Assembly (NCBI GenBank): GCA_930367215.1
Contig: OV884058.1
Span: 200,712,208 to 200,776,207, forward strand
Direction: 5' to 3'
Source of the DNA: Pollenia angustigena
Taxonomy: Eukaryota; Arthropoda; Insecta; Diptera; Polleniidae
DNA length: 64,000 nt
The notes under the pieces are model-generated. The model had not been told where the DNA came from. It saw nothing but the letters and a program-made list of their open reading frames with translations, and did not search any database. Positions within the stretch are counted from its first letter, which is position 1. Each line of letters starts with the position of its first letter. Shown piece by piece: positions 11,401 through 20,749 of this stretch. Made by a program: the position numbers and the translations under genes.

Positions 11401-13202
11401 TAACAGAAAAAATAAAAAAAATAATCTCAGAAGGTTAAAAAAAAATTTAAAACTACAACTTAACAACCAAAAATATATAAAAATAAAAAAAGGTCAACTA
11501 AAAAATGATAAAATAAATAAAAAAAAAAACCATCCATAAGCCGACCCCTTATTCACTTTTCCAAAAAAAAAAATCTTACATGGGATAATCATCGGTTTTT
11601 AAACACATTGAAGCAGTAAAACGTTCACATTTCTTAGGAGATGGAACACCATTATTTACAGAACCTTGCTTTGGTCTGGCTCTTATTTGCACACGCTTAC
11701 GTTTGGCAGGAACCATTTGCGAACGACTCGGCATCAATTTATTACCAGTTAAACGATATCGTGGTCCAGCTATTAATTCTTCTGGAGTGGGTAAAATTTC
11801 CTCATCAGGTTCACTTTTAGCTTCGCTTATGAAATCGTTTTCTTTATTATCACTTTCGTCTAAAAATACTTCGGAACCATTTAAGCTGGCAAAAGCTAAA
11901 TCTTCCACCAATTGGTAGGATTCATAGGTTTCTTCTGGTATGGATTCGGGTGTCACAATAATGGGAGCTTTAGTGGTTGTGGAAGTGAAAGAAAAAAAGG
12001 TTGATGATGGTGAAGCCACACGAACTGTGGTCTCTTTGGGTGAAGCGAAGGCAGTAGTATTCAATTTCAAAGTGCGTCCCGCATTGCCTCTTTGTAGATC
12101 GTCTTCGTTTACTGATAAAGGCACAGATCTTATCAGTTTATGAACAAGTACTTTAGAATTTCTAGCTGATCTTCGTATACGTCTTAGAGGCATTATTGGT
12201 GAAATGCTAGGGGAAGATGTTTTTTCTAAGGGTTCTTCGGTAGTACCACTTTTATTCAGTCTCAGTAAAGTCAAAGTGGGTACCCCCCTTTGCAACTCTA
12301 TATTAATATTCAAGGGATCTGTCATATCATCATCCTCCACGGACACTTCTAGCTCCATATCTGTGTTATTATTTCCCTCTGCTTTTAAAATTTCCAATTC
12401 CTCATTAATTTCCTTGGGATCTAATACTTCCTCCGACATAAAGTCTTCCAAACCATCCAGACTAATGCCTTTAGTCATTTGAGCTGTGGCCGGTAAAGTG
12501 CCAATACCTTCATTATTTTCTTCGGCAGCCAATTCTTCGGGTGACAATTCTAAATTTCTTCTTTCATAAGATGTTTTAGTTTTTGAAAAATCCCCGAAAT
12601 CAGCCAAATTATAATCAAACTCAATATATTTCTTAGCAGAATTGCGAACTAAATTGGCAATATCGTAGACAATTGGCAAGATCAGGGATTTGTCATCGCT
12701 AAACATCATGCGCACCTAAAATTAAATATTTTATTAGTGTTATTTCTTATTTTCTTATAACCGACCAAATACACACCTGATCTAATTTTAGTTCATTGCC
12801 CTTTTTGGCATTTATTTGAGCTGTTATTAAAGCCGACAATGCCAAACGCTGTTGCTTCGATAACACTCTCAAAATAGGCATGACTTCGACAAACTTTTGC
12901 CTTACCGCTTTATTCGATAAAGCTTTGGATAAAGCTGTCCTTAGAACTTTTTCTCGCCAATCGAAAGGATGCACTTGATTTTCCTCTAACAAATCGTTGT
13001 CATCATCAAATGTTATAATATTTTCCTCTGTGGTTGGTTTAGGCAATAACTCTTTACTATTATCTGTGTCGTAGTTCCAATCTATCTCTTTTAGGTCCGT
13101 GAAATCAAAATCCATTAGGTCTTCATCTGACGCAATTACTAGATAGAGTACACAATAAAGTGTTACCCAAAATAGACATTTCTGGGATGGACCAATTTTC
13201 AT
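3730..13202 (-). CDS. NT1: Spätzle-family neurotrophin, NT1/spz2-like (five coding exons)
   Basis: Secreted cystine-knot ligand of the Spätzle family, whose members signal through Toll receptors; in flies NT1 acts in the nervous system. Model exons, 5' to 3': 13202-12777, 12715-11580, 5898-5767, 5701-5555, 5497-3730. The sum is 3609 nt, divisible by three, with consensus GT/AG borders and an open frame throughout. Residues 1-25 form a signal peptide. An acidic pro-region follows, with a dibasic RRIRR near residue 320 as a possible furin site. The cystine knot spans about residues 505-661: CERFTASMC, GGLCQSIV, LEKC, ESCSYL, HCAQVYNYHRLLSW and the terminal VPTCCSC. The last 540 or so residues are low complexity, rich in Q, H, S, T and P. 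A long disordered tail distinguishes NT1 from most Spätzle proteins. The family assignment is near certain; the paralogue is inferred from the tail and domain sequence. Confidence 0.93.
5555..5701 (-). CDS. NT1: NT1 coding exon 4
   Basis: Acceptor TTTCAG at 5707-5702. It encodes REDNDIQGG, then LCQSIVRYARPQKA and TLRLEKC, core strands of the cystine knot. The donor AT|GTAAGT is at 5555/5554. Length 147 nt, phase consistent with exons 3 and 5. Confidence 0.92.
5767..5898 (-). CDS. NT1: NT1 coding exon 3
   Basis: Too short to stand out as an ORF. Acceptor AATAG at 5900-5899; the first base completes the split codon, giving DDYPIEQIMGSIRRHRNAM across the junction. The exon ends KKR at an AGAG|GTAG donor. 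The continuous Spätzle-like sequence across both junctions supports the borders. Confidence 0.9.
6145..6172 (+). repeat. AAT trinucleotide microsatellite
   Basis: About eight consecutive ATA/AAT units, directly visible. Confidence 0.9.
7141..7828 (+). repeat. Tandem array of a ~29-bp unit
   Basis: About 22 diverged head-to-tail copies of a unit built from AAATTTTGCTAAAATTTAC followed by TTTTTATAGG. Spacers are absent and copies differ by substitutions and 1-2 base indels. It is an intronic minisatellite, not a CRISPR array. Confidence 0.93.
8290..8969. mobile_element. hAT-type element with CACTGCTGCCAA / TTGGCAACACTG ends
   Basis: Imperfect terminal inverted repeats (left CACTGCTGCCAA, right complement CAGTGTTGCCAA) are flanked by a perfect 8-bp target duplication, CCTAGGAC, at 8282-8289 and 8970-8977. 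End sequence and duplication length fit the hAT superfamily. No intact transposase is present; short open frames around 8543-8967 are probably remnants or chance. It shares its ends with elements at 25706 and 42497. Confidence 0.88.
9260..9548 (-). repeat. Short interspersed repeat family 'Rep-A', rearranged copy
   Basis: Contains the family's blocks TTGTTGATGGGATAAGC and TTTCACTGGTTGCTTAGG, followed by a piece in the opposite orientation (GGGAACTAAGCACGAATAAC), then CAGTGAG and the GTAGTTGT terminus. The foldback element at 9549 is inserted within its terminus, and GTAGTTGTAAGTG continues at 10858. Other copies lie near 35275, 56630-58215 and 63650. Confidence 0.75.
9549..10857. mobile_element. 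Foldback element FB-1
   Basis: Long inverted-repeat element. It begins GGGGGGGTGCTTTAAAACC and ends with the inverse, GGTATTACAGCACCCCCTC; the arms meet near 10190. Each arm carries repeated 'GAGATAAGGCCATGATGGC' blocks and a GC-rich module (GCGAAGC...GGCCGCAGGCC) at 9990-10070 and 10300-10390. The 8-bp GTAGTTGT flanks both sides (9541-9548, 10858-10865), with a possible mismatched ninth base. The terminal block appears twice on each side. No coding capacity. Confidence 0.85.
11580..12715 (-). CDS. NT1: NT1 coding exon 2: acidic pro-region and first knot cysteines
   Basis: Acceptor TTTTAG at 12718-12716, with frame continuing VRMMFSDD. The exon encodes a helical segment and then a long acidic, S/T-rich region with a basic RRIRRSAR cluster. 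It ends with CERFTASMCLKTDDYP, the start of the Spätzle domain. The donor AT|GTAAGA at 11580/11579 leaves a split codon that is completed in exon 3. Confidence 0.93.
12777..13202 (-). CDS. NT1: NT1 coding exon 1: signal peptide and start of pro-region
   Basis: The ATG at 13202-13200 is preceded by TCACC, a good fly start context. It begins MKIGPSQK, followed by a hydrophobic stretch (LFWVTLYCVLYLVIA), a typical signal peptide. The open frame extends further upstream to 13262, but an intron acceptor-like TTTTTTCTTCCAG lies just before the ATG, so the upstream ORF is probably intron. The exon ends with codons for LDQ at a CAG|GTGTG donor. Confidence 0.9.
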
Positions 13203-13222
13203 GGTGACTGGAAGAAAAAATA
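13203..13222 (-). promoter_or_regulatory. Likely 3' splice acceptor just upstream of the NT1 start codon
   Basis: On the minus strand a pyrimidine-rich run ends in CCAG (AG at 13209-13208), five bases before the ATG. This implies a separate 5' UTR exon further upstream (higher coordinates), which could not be located. Confidence 0.6.
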
Positions 13223-14126
13223 AATAAAACCTTTTAAAATTAAAAACCATATGAAAATTCATAATATTTGTATAAATAGATTTGAAAATTGCTTAAGAAT
13301 AATCTTCGGTCACCAGACTTAAATTCTGGGATCATTCAATTTTAGTCTAGTACGAGACCAAAACTTGTGCTCTAGGCTAGACTATATGGGTAATGTCTAA
13401 CTATAACAAACAAAAACTTTAGAAAACGCTTTGCAAATACAATAAGGGACTTTATGAATGTATTTGAAAAACAAACACACAACAAAAATCAAATGTGTGT
13501 ATAAAACGTTTGTATGCAATCACAATGACAAATAATATTCATTACTGTTCGTCCCATAATTTAAAAAGTGTTGTGTGGGTACACAAATTTAGAGAAACAC
13601 ATTGCTGACAGTACTTATTTCTTTCAAAACCTTTCAATACAGTACATTTGTTTGCCTATACCCCCAGTATTTTAAAATTACCTCGTGCCATCTGTCAGAA
13701 TTTATGATGTTTACTTGTGTGTCATATGTGGCGTACGGATACCAAGTATTAAAACATAAAAAATGTGTTTATTTTTTATTCTCACTTTCATTTATACCTG
13801 CTTCTCATATGACATCAAATATGTTTTTTGCTTCTACACGTTGACACAGTATATGTTTGTGACAGCAACATTACAGTATACAGTTTGGAAAATGTTCAAT
13901 GATTTGAGTTGCAGTTAAATGGAATTGTGCAGGCCTCTTCTATACAATGAATTCTTGCGGCTAACCCCGCCAAATCCATCAGTAATACTTAATGTACCTA
14001 CTAAGTACTAAGTACGATTCCAACCAGATAGTTTCATGAAGAAATTACAAATTTAAAAAATCATATTCGCAGATAATACTGCCTCATCTGAAAAGAACTA
14101 GCGGCAGTTGTTGTACCGACTTCTTG
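13203..14126. other. Upstream flank of NT1, no further gene seen
   Basis: Should contain the NT1 5' UTR exon and promoter or part of a first intron, but no TATA box, initiator or exon could be assigned with confidence. No repeats were recognised. Confidence 0.5.
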
Positions 14127-14135
14127 TTTTAATTC

Positions 14136-15061
14136 GGCTCCGTGCAATAACTCCCAGGTGCAATAAGTCCCAAGAAAAAAATGAAATTAGACCCAAAAAT
14201 TTTTCATACAAATGTGGGAGTAATTTCATTATGAAATAGCTCCCAGCCCTCTCGGTTTTATTTCATTTTTTTGGAAGTTATTTCATTTTTTGCCTGGGAG
14301 TTATTTCATAATGAAATAAAATCCAAATGAAATAAGTCCCCGAAAAAATTAACGTGGAAGTTATTTCATTTTATTTTGGTTTTCGGTGTTATTTCATTTG
14401 CTGTGGGAGTTATTTCATTTTTTGTGGGAGTTTTTTCATTTTTAATTATTTGGAATTTCTTAAAATTGTTTAAAATTCTAAACGGTATTTAAAACGGGAT
14501 ATTTCAGGCTGTTTGAATACAATGACTTAAGTTTATCAAAGAAGAAAATTTTGCTAATTGCAATTGCAGTGTCTTATGGTTACTTTAGTTAGCGAAGCCG
14601 GTGTTTGTTATACCATAGAGGAGAAAATCCTTGCGCCCGGCCGAAGGCCGGCTATGCAGAGAAGCTTTAGTTAGCGAAGCCGGTGTTTGTTATACCATAG
14701 AGTATAAAATCCTTGCGCCCGGCTGAAGGCCGGCTATGCAGAGAAGATTTAGTTAGCGAAGCCGGTGTTTGCAAGTAAAACGAATACATATATAATAAAT
14801 TTCTTTGGAAGTTGTTTAATTTTTTGGGTCTTACTTTACTTCTTTTCGATGGACTGTTTTTGGAAGTTATTTCATTAATGTCTTTAGGAGTTATTTCATT
14901 ATGAAATATCTCCCAAAAGTTGGGGTTTGTTTCATTTAAGACTTGGAAATTATTTCATTTTTTTGGGATTTATTTCTTTTTTCTAGTTTGGGACTTATTT
15001 CATTTATTTTGGGATTTAATTCATTGGGAGTTATTGCACCTGGGAGTTATTGCACGGAGCC
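14136..15061. mobile_element. Foldback element FB-2
   Basis: Bounded by inverted ends GGCTCCGTGCAATAACTCCC and the reverse at 15042-15061. A perfect 9-bp target duplication, TTTTAATTC, is at 14127-14135 and 15062-15070. The arms consist of degenerate 'GGGAGTTATTTCATT' repeats pointing inward. The centre holds two and a half copies of an 82-bp unit. A 9-bp duplication with long repetitive arms fits Foldback-type transposons. No ORF is supported. Confidence 0.9.
14584..14773 (+). repeat. 82-bp tandem unit with GC-rich hairpin inside FB-2
   Basis: TTTAGTTAGCGAAGCCGG recurs at 14584, 14666 and 14748, a period of exactly 82. Each full unit contains GCGCCCGGCCGAAGGCCGGC, which can fold into a strong hairpin. 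The same module, diverged, is in FB-1. Confidence 0.9.
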
Positions 15062-15070
15062 TTTTAATTC

Positions 15071-17320
15071 GAATAATCTTCAATTTAAAGAGTCAAGCAT
15101 ATCGGGACTTAAATTCCGTGCTCAAAATATAAGAAGTAACACGAGATCATTAAAAGTTGGCACCGAACGTTATATTGACTAAATTAAGAAAAAGAGGAAT
15201 TTCTTCAAACTCGGCTATGGACACCACCCATGAAGTCCTAATTGGATTTTTTGCATAAGACTTTCTTAGTATACGAACATTTTCTGGTGTCACGAACGTA
15301 CGTTCGTACGCTTCTGATGTACAAATAATATAGAAAACAAAACTTTTCCTAGCATTTTTTTTCTATTCGATAGCATTTGGGTAGCTCTATGTTTAGTGCA
15401 AAAGAAAAGATGGATTTCATCGAGTTTAAGTTTTCATAATAAGAGGTATAAACGTGTGGTCACGAACGTACGCAAAATAGAAGTCAACTTTGGCTAACAG
15501 TAGTGAAATGTAAAAATCTGCGCAATGGAACGGAATATTCAAAAGTGATTACTTGATTTCTCTCTTGGTTTTTGTTTAATTGGCTTATTTACCGGTCGCG
15601 AACGTACGGATCGCGAACGTACGGATTGCGAATGTACGATTTTTCCATATGTTTTTTTTAATATTATAACCACGCATTTTCCTATAAATGTCGTCAAATT
15701 TCCTTAACAAAAAAAATTAATACTGCTTTTGCAATTGATTGTAATGGAGAGATTATGAAGGAAGAGTGTAAACATAACATATTTCTTGCATGTAAAATAA
15801 GTATTGTATAAAAATATCTTTAGAAGTAGAAAATACTGAAAAATATAAAATTTTCCAGTTTCCAGTCCGATTTCCTCAAGTAAAACAGCTCAGATATGCT
15901 GGGAAACCATTCTTTTATAACTACAAAAGACTTTTTTATAATTATAAACAATAAAAGACGATGATAATCAACATTTTATTTTTTCATCCTGGTAGACCAT
16001 TCTGGGGAAATGCCCGTATACACTTTAAATAATAACAAACGATGCATTTCAAGTTTTATTAACATCAGCTACGCCCACCGCCCGTAAGATCTAAAAGATG
16101 TTTATAAGGTTGATGCCCTATACTACTTATATAATGATCAGATGAGGCAAGCAAACGATGCAAAGCCTCAGTATTTGTTGAATTTCTATTGAACTTTCTG
16201 AAAAAAAATTATTTATTCTGTAAAATTTATTACGTGCTTCTTCTGCTGCCTCGGAGAGCATGCCAATATATAGTTCTGTTGTGTCCTTTCCATGTATTTG
16301 TATTTTATGGTAAGTTAAGCCTTAATATATGCAATAAACAGCAATTCTCGTGATTTTTTTATAAGTTTGTTTAGCGATTGATGAAATTTTATGGATTATT
16401 TTGGGTAAATACAATGACTACAACCTCATCCCTAATTTGGTAACAGTAATAAGACGATGGTAGGAGGAGCTTCCTTATTTTTTTCCAAGGGAAACTGCAA
16501 ACGCTGAATTTAATAAGGCCTTTTTATTTTGCTCATATCTACTAAATTACTTATCGGACTGGTTATCTCAACTCAAAATGTACAAATTGTCAGTAGACAC
16601 AATTATGGCATTGTAAAAAAATATGAGTGAGAAGTATACAACGGTAGTTGTTTTTGTAATTTTTTCACGGATTACCGAAAAATACCAAGTTGTTTGAGTT
16701 GTTCCCCTCTATGTGAATTTTGTTCATTTATATAGTGGTGTCATTTCATAAATAAAGAAATAAAACGAAATAACAGCACAATAAACTTACCTACAACAAC
16801 TAAAAAGAGAGCAAAAAATAGAACATCATCAAAATATACCGTTGTGACAGAAACACTACCACAACTTAAAACATTTCTCTTTAGTTGAAACAAAACTGAT
16901 ATGAATCACTGTTGAGATCTGACAATTCTTAAATTGTACTGTCTACGTGGCAAAATTGTACCAAATTAACATAAATTGTATCAAAATTTCGCTAAAAATA
17001 AATAGCATACATAGCAAGATTTAAAAACACTTCTTTACTCAATCAAAACAAAACAAATAAGAAAGTACAGCCGGTCAAGCCCGAGCACCCTACGCTACAG
17101 TATATAAAGACAAATTTTCGAGAGTGTTCGATATTTGGGTTCCATGGGCAATCATGGACCCGCCAAAAATTATATTATGAGGTAAAGATTCATATAAAAG
17201 TCCTTAGTGCCGAATATTATTTAGATATCTTTATCTATATGAGATTTATTTCCCCTTAAGTGTTTTTAGAATGAAGTTATGTTATTATTGCATTTATAAG
17301 GAAGTTAAGGCATGAAAAGC
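15071..17320. other. Non-coding AT-rich stretch
   Basis: No supported gene. The only distinctive feature is a cluster of CGAACGTACG motifs at 15291-15640, listed separately. Confidence 0.6.
15291..15640. repeat. Cluster of ACGTACG-containing palindromic motifs
   Basis: The motif CACGAACGTACG occurs at 15291 (as the longer palindrome CGAACGTACGTTCG) and 15461. Three near-identical 15-bp units (CGCGAACGTACGGAT) lie in tandem at 15597-15640. The motifs are GC-rich islands in AT-rich DNA. Confidence 0.85.
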
Positions 17321-17324
17321 TATT

Positions 17325-17386
17325 GGGGGGAGCCATCATGGCCTTATCTCACATGGTATTAAAGAACCCCCCCCCCCCCCCCCCTG
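17325..17386 (-). mobile_element. Terminal fragment of an FB-1-type foldback
   Basis: About 60 bases match the right end of FB-1: GCCATCATGGCCTTATCTC, then ACATGGTATTAAAG and a poly-C run. No partner end was found nearby, so it is a solo end. Confidence 0.75.
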
Positions 17387-17399
17387 AAAATATCTTACA

Positions 17400-18290
17400 C
17401 GCATAACCTACTGAGTTGAATAAAAAATGTTAGCAGTATTTGTGGCAAAATAATAAGAAACTTTACTAGATTTTTTCTAGCACAAAATATGGCTTTTTAT
17501 TTACGAAAACCAATAATCGATTTTTCTAAGTGAAACAGTACTCTCTAGAACCGCAGCATTAGATTTGTTTAAAAGAAATAGTTGCCGTCTGACTATCGAA
17601 AAAAGTTATTGAGAAAGAGAAATATTTACTTCTTGTATTTATTAAAAAATCTCTAATGTGATGCAAGTCACTTGTACCAATTAATTTTTTAAATTAGACC
17701 TTTAAAAAAATAAATTTAAAATTCCATTGAAATATTAGCCATTTTCACTATTTATTATTCATCTAAAACTAGTAAAATAAACTAGCCAAATATATAGGCC
17801 AGCTTTACTTGTTTTATCTTGCAGATCAATAAAAGCGGAAATTATTTTAAAATAAGCCATAAATTTACTGCCATAAAATGGCCTAAAAATAAGATTTTAC
17901 CATTAAAAATTTGTTTATAAAAAGCACTAAATATGACAAAAACTTTCTAACATAAAAACTAAAACATTGTTTTGTTTGCTTTTGGATGTTAGAGAAGTAA
18001 TTAAAATTCAAAACTTCCTCTATTTTGCATATCAGCTCACAAAAGAAAGCACCTTTTTTTGGAACTTAATACTAAACAAAAAAACATATCACCATAAACT
18101 CTTATAACAGAAAACAAAATTCTCAAAATTTTGTATTTTTTTTTTATTGAAAAAGTAAAAGTCATTATTATGATGACTGTTAAGTATGTAATTGACAACA
18201 ATATTAAAATAAATAAAATAATAATAAATTACCAACACATTTTCAAACCTTTTAGTTTCAGTTTTTTAAACGTGTTAAATAAAGACATAA
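17400..18290. other. Non-coding AT-rich stretch
   Basis: Nothing recognised on either strand. Confidence 0.55.
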
Positions 18291-18299
18291 AATAATCGG

Positions 18300-18614
18300 C
18301 GCACAGTGGGGATTTTGGAAAACAATAATTATGGATTTTCGAATCGGCCAGTCCGATTGGAATAAAATTTGAGGTGGCAATAAAATACTTGTAGTTGACT
18401 TTAAGTTAAGGTAATAAATTCTAGTTTTTAACTTTTGTAATACCCGAGCTGCCTAACTTTGGGCGCCTCTCATGTTAAGTCTATTAACCCTAAATCCAAA
18501 ATGAAAGCTCGACTACAACTCTTTAATTGCCACCTCAACTTTATTACAATCGGACTAACTGTTTAGAAAATGTATAATTATTTAAATTTGCTTTCCTAAA
18601 TGCCCCATTGTGCG
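18300..18614. mobile_element. Small inverted-repeat element (MITE-like), GCACARTGGGG ends
   Basis: Ends read CGCACAGTGGGG on the left and, complemented on the right, CGCACAATGGGG. Homology between the arms continues inward (GTCCGATTGNAATAAA, GAGGTGGCAAT). No clear target duplication and no ORF, so the superfamily is unassigned. Confidence 0.7.
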
Positions 18615-19383
18615 GCGACCAACTTAAGCAACTGGGTAGAAAATTTAAACCATATTCAGTTTGTTTCCAGCAACTATTTCTGTTAAGCAAAATAAAACTG
18701 TAACTTAAACAGTTAAAACCAAGTTAATCCACTCCTCCCCCCTCTATCTCTCTCTCTCACTCTTTAAAGGAAGAAGCTTTGTTATGAATTAATGTTATTG
18801 AATGACTTAATAAATGAAATTTAGAAAGGTAAATAAACTTTTTATTCACTACCTGACTATTTTTCTCCATGTGTGTTATTCATTCACAAGTGATTTGAAA
18901 CAGTGGTAAATGTTTTACTAAGTGACAATCATTTAAATTGTCTACTTTTTTTCTCATTTATTGAACATAATCTTTCATAGTTTTTATGCTTTTCCAAACC
19001 AACTAGAGGCAGCTAACTGTCATGTTTTTAAATACACACAGGCAGAAACACACACACTTCGTTTAAACGATCATCATATTTATGACTTGTCTTACTAATT
19101 GTGGCAAAATGTTTCTTTAAACACGTTTCATTTGTTTAATTGTTGTTTTGATGATTAAAAAATTCATAATTATTTTGACAAGTTTAGGTCGTAACTCTAA
19201 ACAAAAAGTTGGAGAAGTATTTGGAATTATTTAATATAAAAATTATCACATAGTTTACTTGTGTAAAGATAAACAGGGTGGAACAGAAAGAGCTATATAT
19301 ATATACTGTGTCAGGTTCGAAGAAAATAAGAAACACGAAAATAATAATTTTTATCGTTAATGAAATATGTTTGGGGTAAATCA

Positions 19384-20700
19384 AAAGGTCCTTGTGAATA
19401 TTTGAGTTTTTAAATACCAGGATGCCGCTGTGATTATTATAAGAAGTTTATTTTGACGCCTTTAAAGTTTTTTAATGTTGGAGGCTGAGTCAGTGCCCCA
19501 TAATAGAATGCCGCCACAGCAGATTGGCTTTAAAATAGATTTGTTTACAATCCCGACTAACTATAGAATTTCTCCTAAAAATTCAATTAATTAATTTGAA
19601 TTTATTTCCGTTTCATTAGATTTAATTTTGCCTCTATAAGGCCTTTCCAAATTAAACGGCAATCTAGGTTTATACCGAGATATTTTACATGCGAATGTTG
19701 AGGTAATTCCCTAAGTAAAGTGAATGTTCTCATTCAGCTTTATTTTCTATTGCTTTAACCATCTTCTTAATTGTAAATTATCTTCCTGTTAGTGCCGTGA
19801 TGTTTCGTGACGAATTTCGTGCGCGCTTAGAAAGGCAAAAGTTGAAGTTTGGATGTTGTTGTTTTGTGGCTGCCCAAAGTTTGTATATAACAGTACCCAT
19901 GTTCTGTAACTTTAGTGGAACTTCTCACATCAAAAAGATGTGAAACAAAATATTCCATCGTTTCTCGAAAAGTGAGAAAAAAGTGTGTCTGTAAATCATG
20001 TCGAAAACTATCGAAAGAGATTACGTCGTTGGGTTATAAATGTCATAACATTGCACTCGAAGCCGATGTGACATTGTAGACATTGAGAATGCCAGTCACA
20101 CATATCGTTAACGGCGACCAAAATTTACAAAAATTTAAAATTTTTCAACGACGGCGGCGAAAATACAACCGTCGCGCCACGTCGGCTATACCAAATAATG
20201 TAAAGTGCGACTTTAATGTTTGTTTTTTGCAAACGAGCTTTGAAAACATTCGTATATCTTATAAAAATGTTAATAGCAAAATAATTAAACAATAAAAAAT
20301 GTGCCAAGAACAAAATATTATTATATTTATTCTTTGTAATTTGCATTTTTAATTGTTTTTAAGTGTTAACATTTTTTCTCGCCCCATTTTTATTCGGGAG
20401 TTTATTTGACAGCTCAAAGCGGGAACTTTTCTCACAAAAATGTTACAGACACACTTTTTCTGTAAAGTGGCGAGTAATTTCCTTACGTGACAGCTAGTAC
20501 TCGCCAAAAAAAAAGTTACAGACACAGTTTATTGAGAAAAACAGATGTTTGTTTTAATATATGGCATTTTTGTTTCGTTTCACACATTTCAATCGAAAAG
20601 TTTCTCGACGCGAGAGTTATAGAACATGGGCACAGAATAGAGGACTGGAGATGCTTCCATGTGGGACTCCAGCTTCAATTGGCTGAGGAGAACAAAAGTT
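19384..20700 (-). pseudogene. Degraded Jockey-clade retrotransposon fragment (Jk-3), split by an insertion
   Basis: The segments 19384-19895 and 20635-20700 align by eye with 62187-62830 of the Jockey copy at the end of the window, for example TACCGAGATATTTTACATGC, CAGTGCCCCATA and TGTGGGACTCCAG. Reading frames are destroyed by stops and indels. Between the two segments lies a roughly 735-bp foreign segment. The parent protein would be the C-terminal half of a reverse transcriptase. Confidence 0.82.
19898..20634. mobile_element. Inverted-repeat insertion within Jk-3
   Basis: The left end, CAGTACCCATGTTCTGTAAC, is mirrored on the right (complement CTGTGCCCATGTTCTATAAC). Internal blocks such as GTGTCTGTAA and TTACAGACACA also occur inverted. 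Its borders coincide with the break in Jockey homology. A target duplication could not be settled; the C-A-G ends recall hAT elements. Open frames inside (for example 20083-20295) are not recognised. Confidence 0.75.
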
Positions 20701-20749
20701 TTCATCCCATGTTTCTTGAGTGAAATTTGTTAAAAAAAAAAACGAAAAA

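Larger units (their letters stand above)
5899..11579 (-). other. NT1 intron 2, expanded by repeats
   Basis: A 5.7-kb intron between the exon coding the first knot cysteines and the remainder of the knot. It holds an AAT microsatellite, a 29-bp tandem array, a hAT-type element, a short repeat-family copy and a foldback element, each listed separately. The stretches 5950-6140, 6180-7140, 7830-8280, 8980-9240 and 10870-11570 show nothing recognisable beyond AT-rich DNA. Confidence 0.85.

Noticed and set aside
11703..12482. Plus-strand open frames opposite NT1 exon 2
   Set aside because: Antisense by-products of the acidic, S/T-rich coding exon.
13203..13262. NT1 start at the first in-frame ATG near 13262
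   Set aside because: The ATG at 13202 is followed by a proper signal peptide and preceded by a good start context. A pyrimidine tract and AG lie between the two, suggesting an intron.
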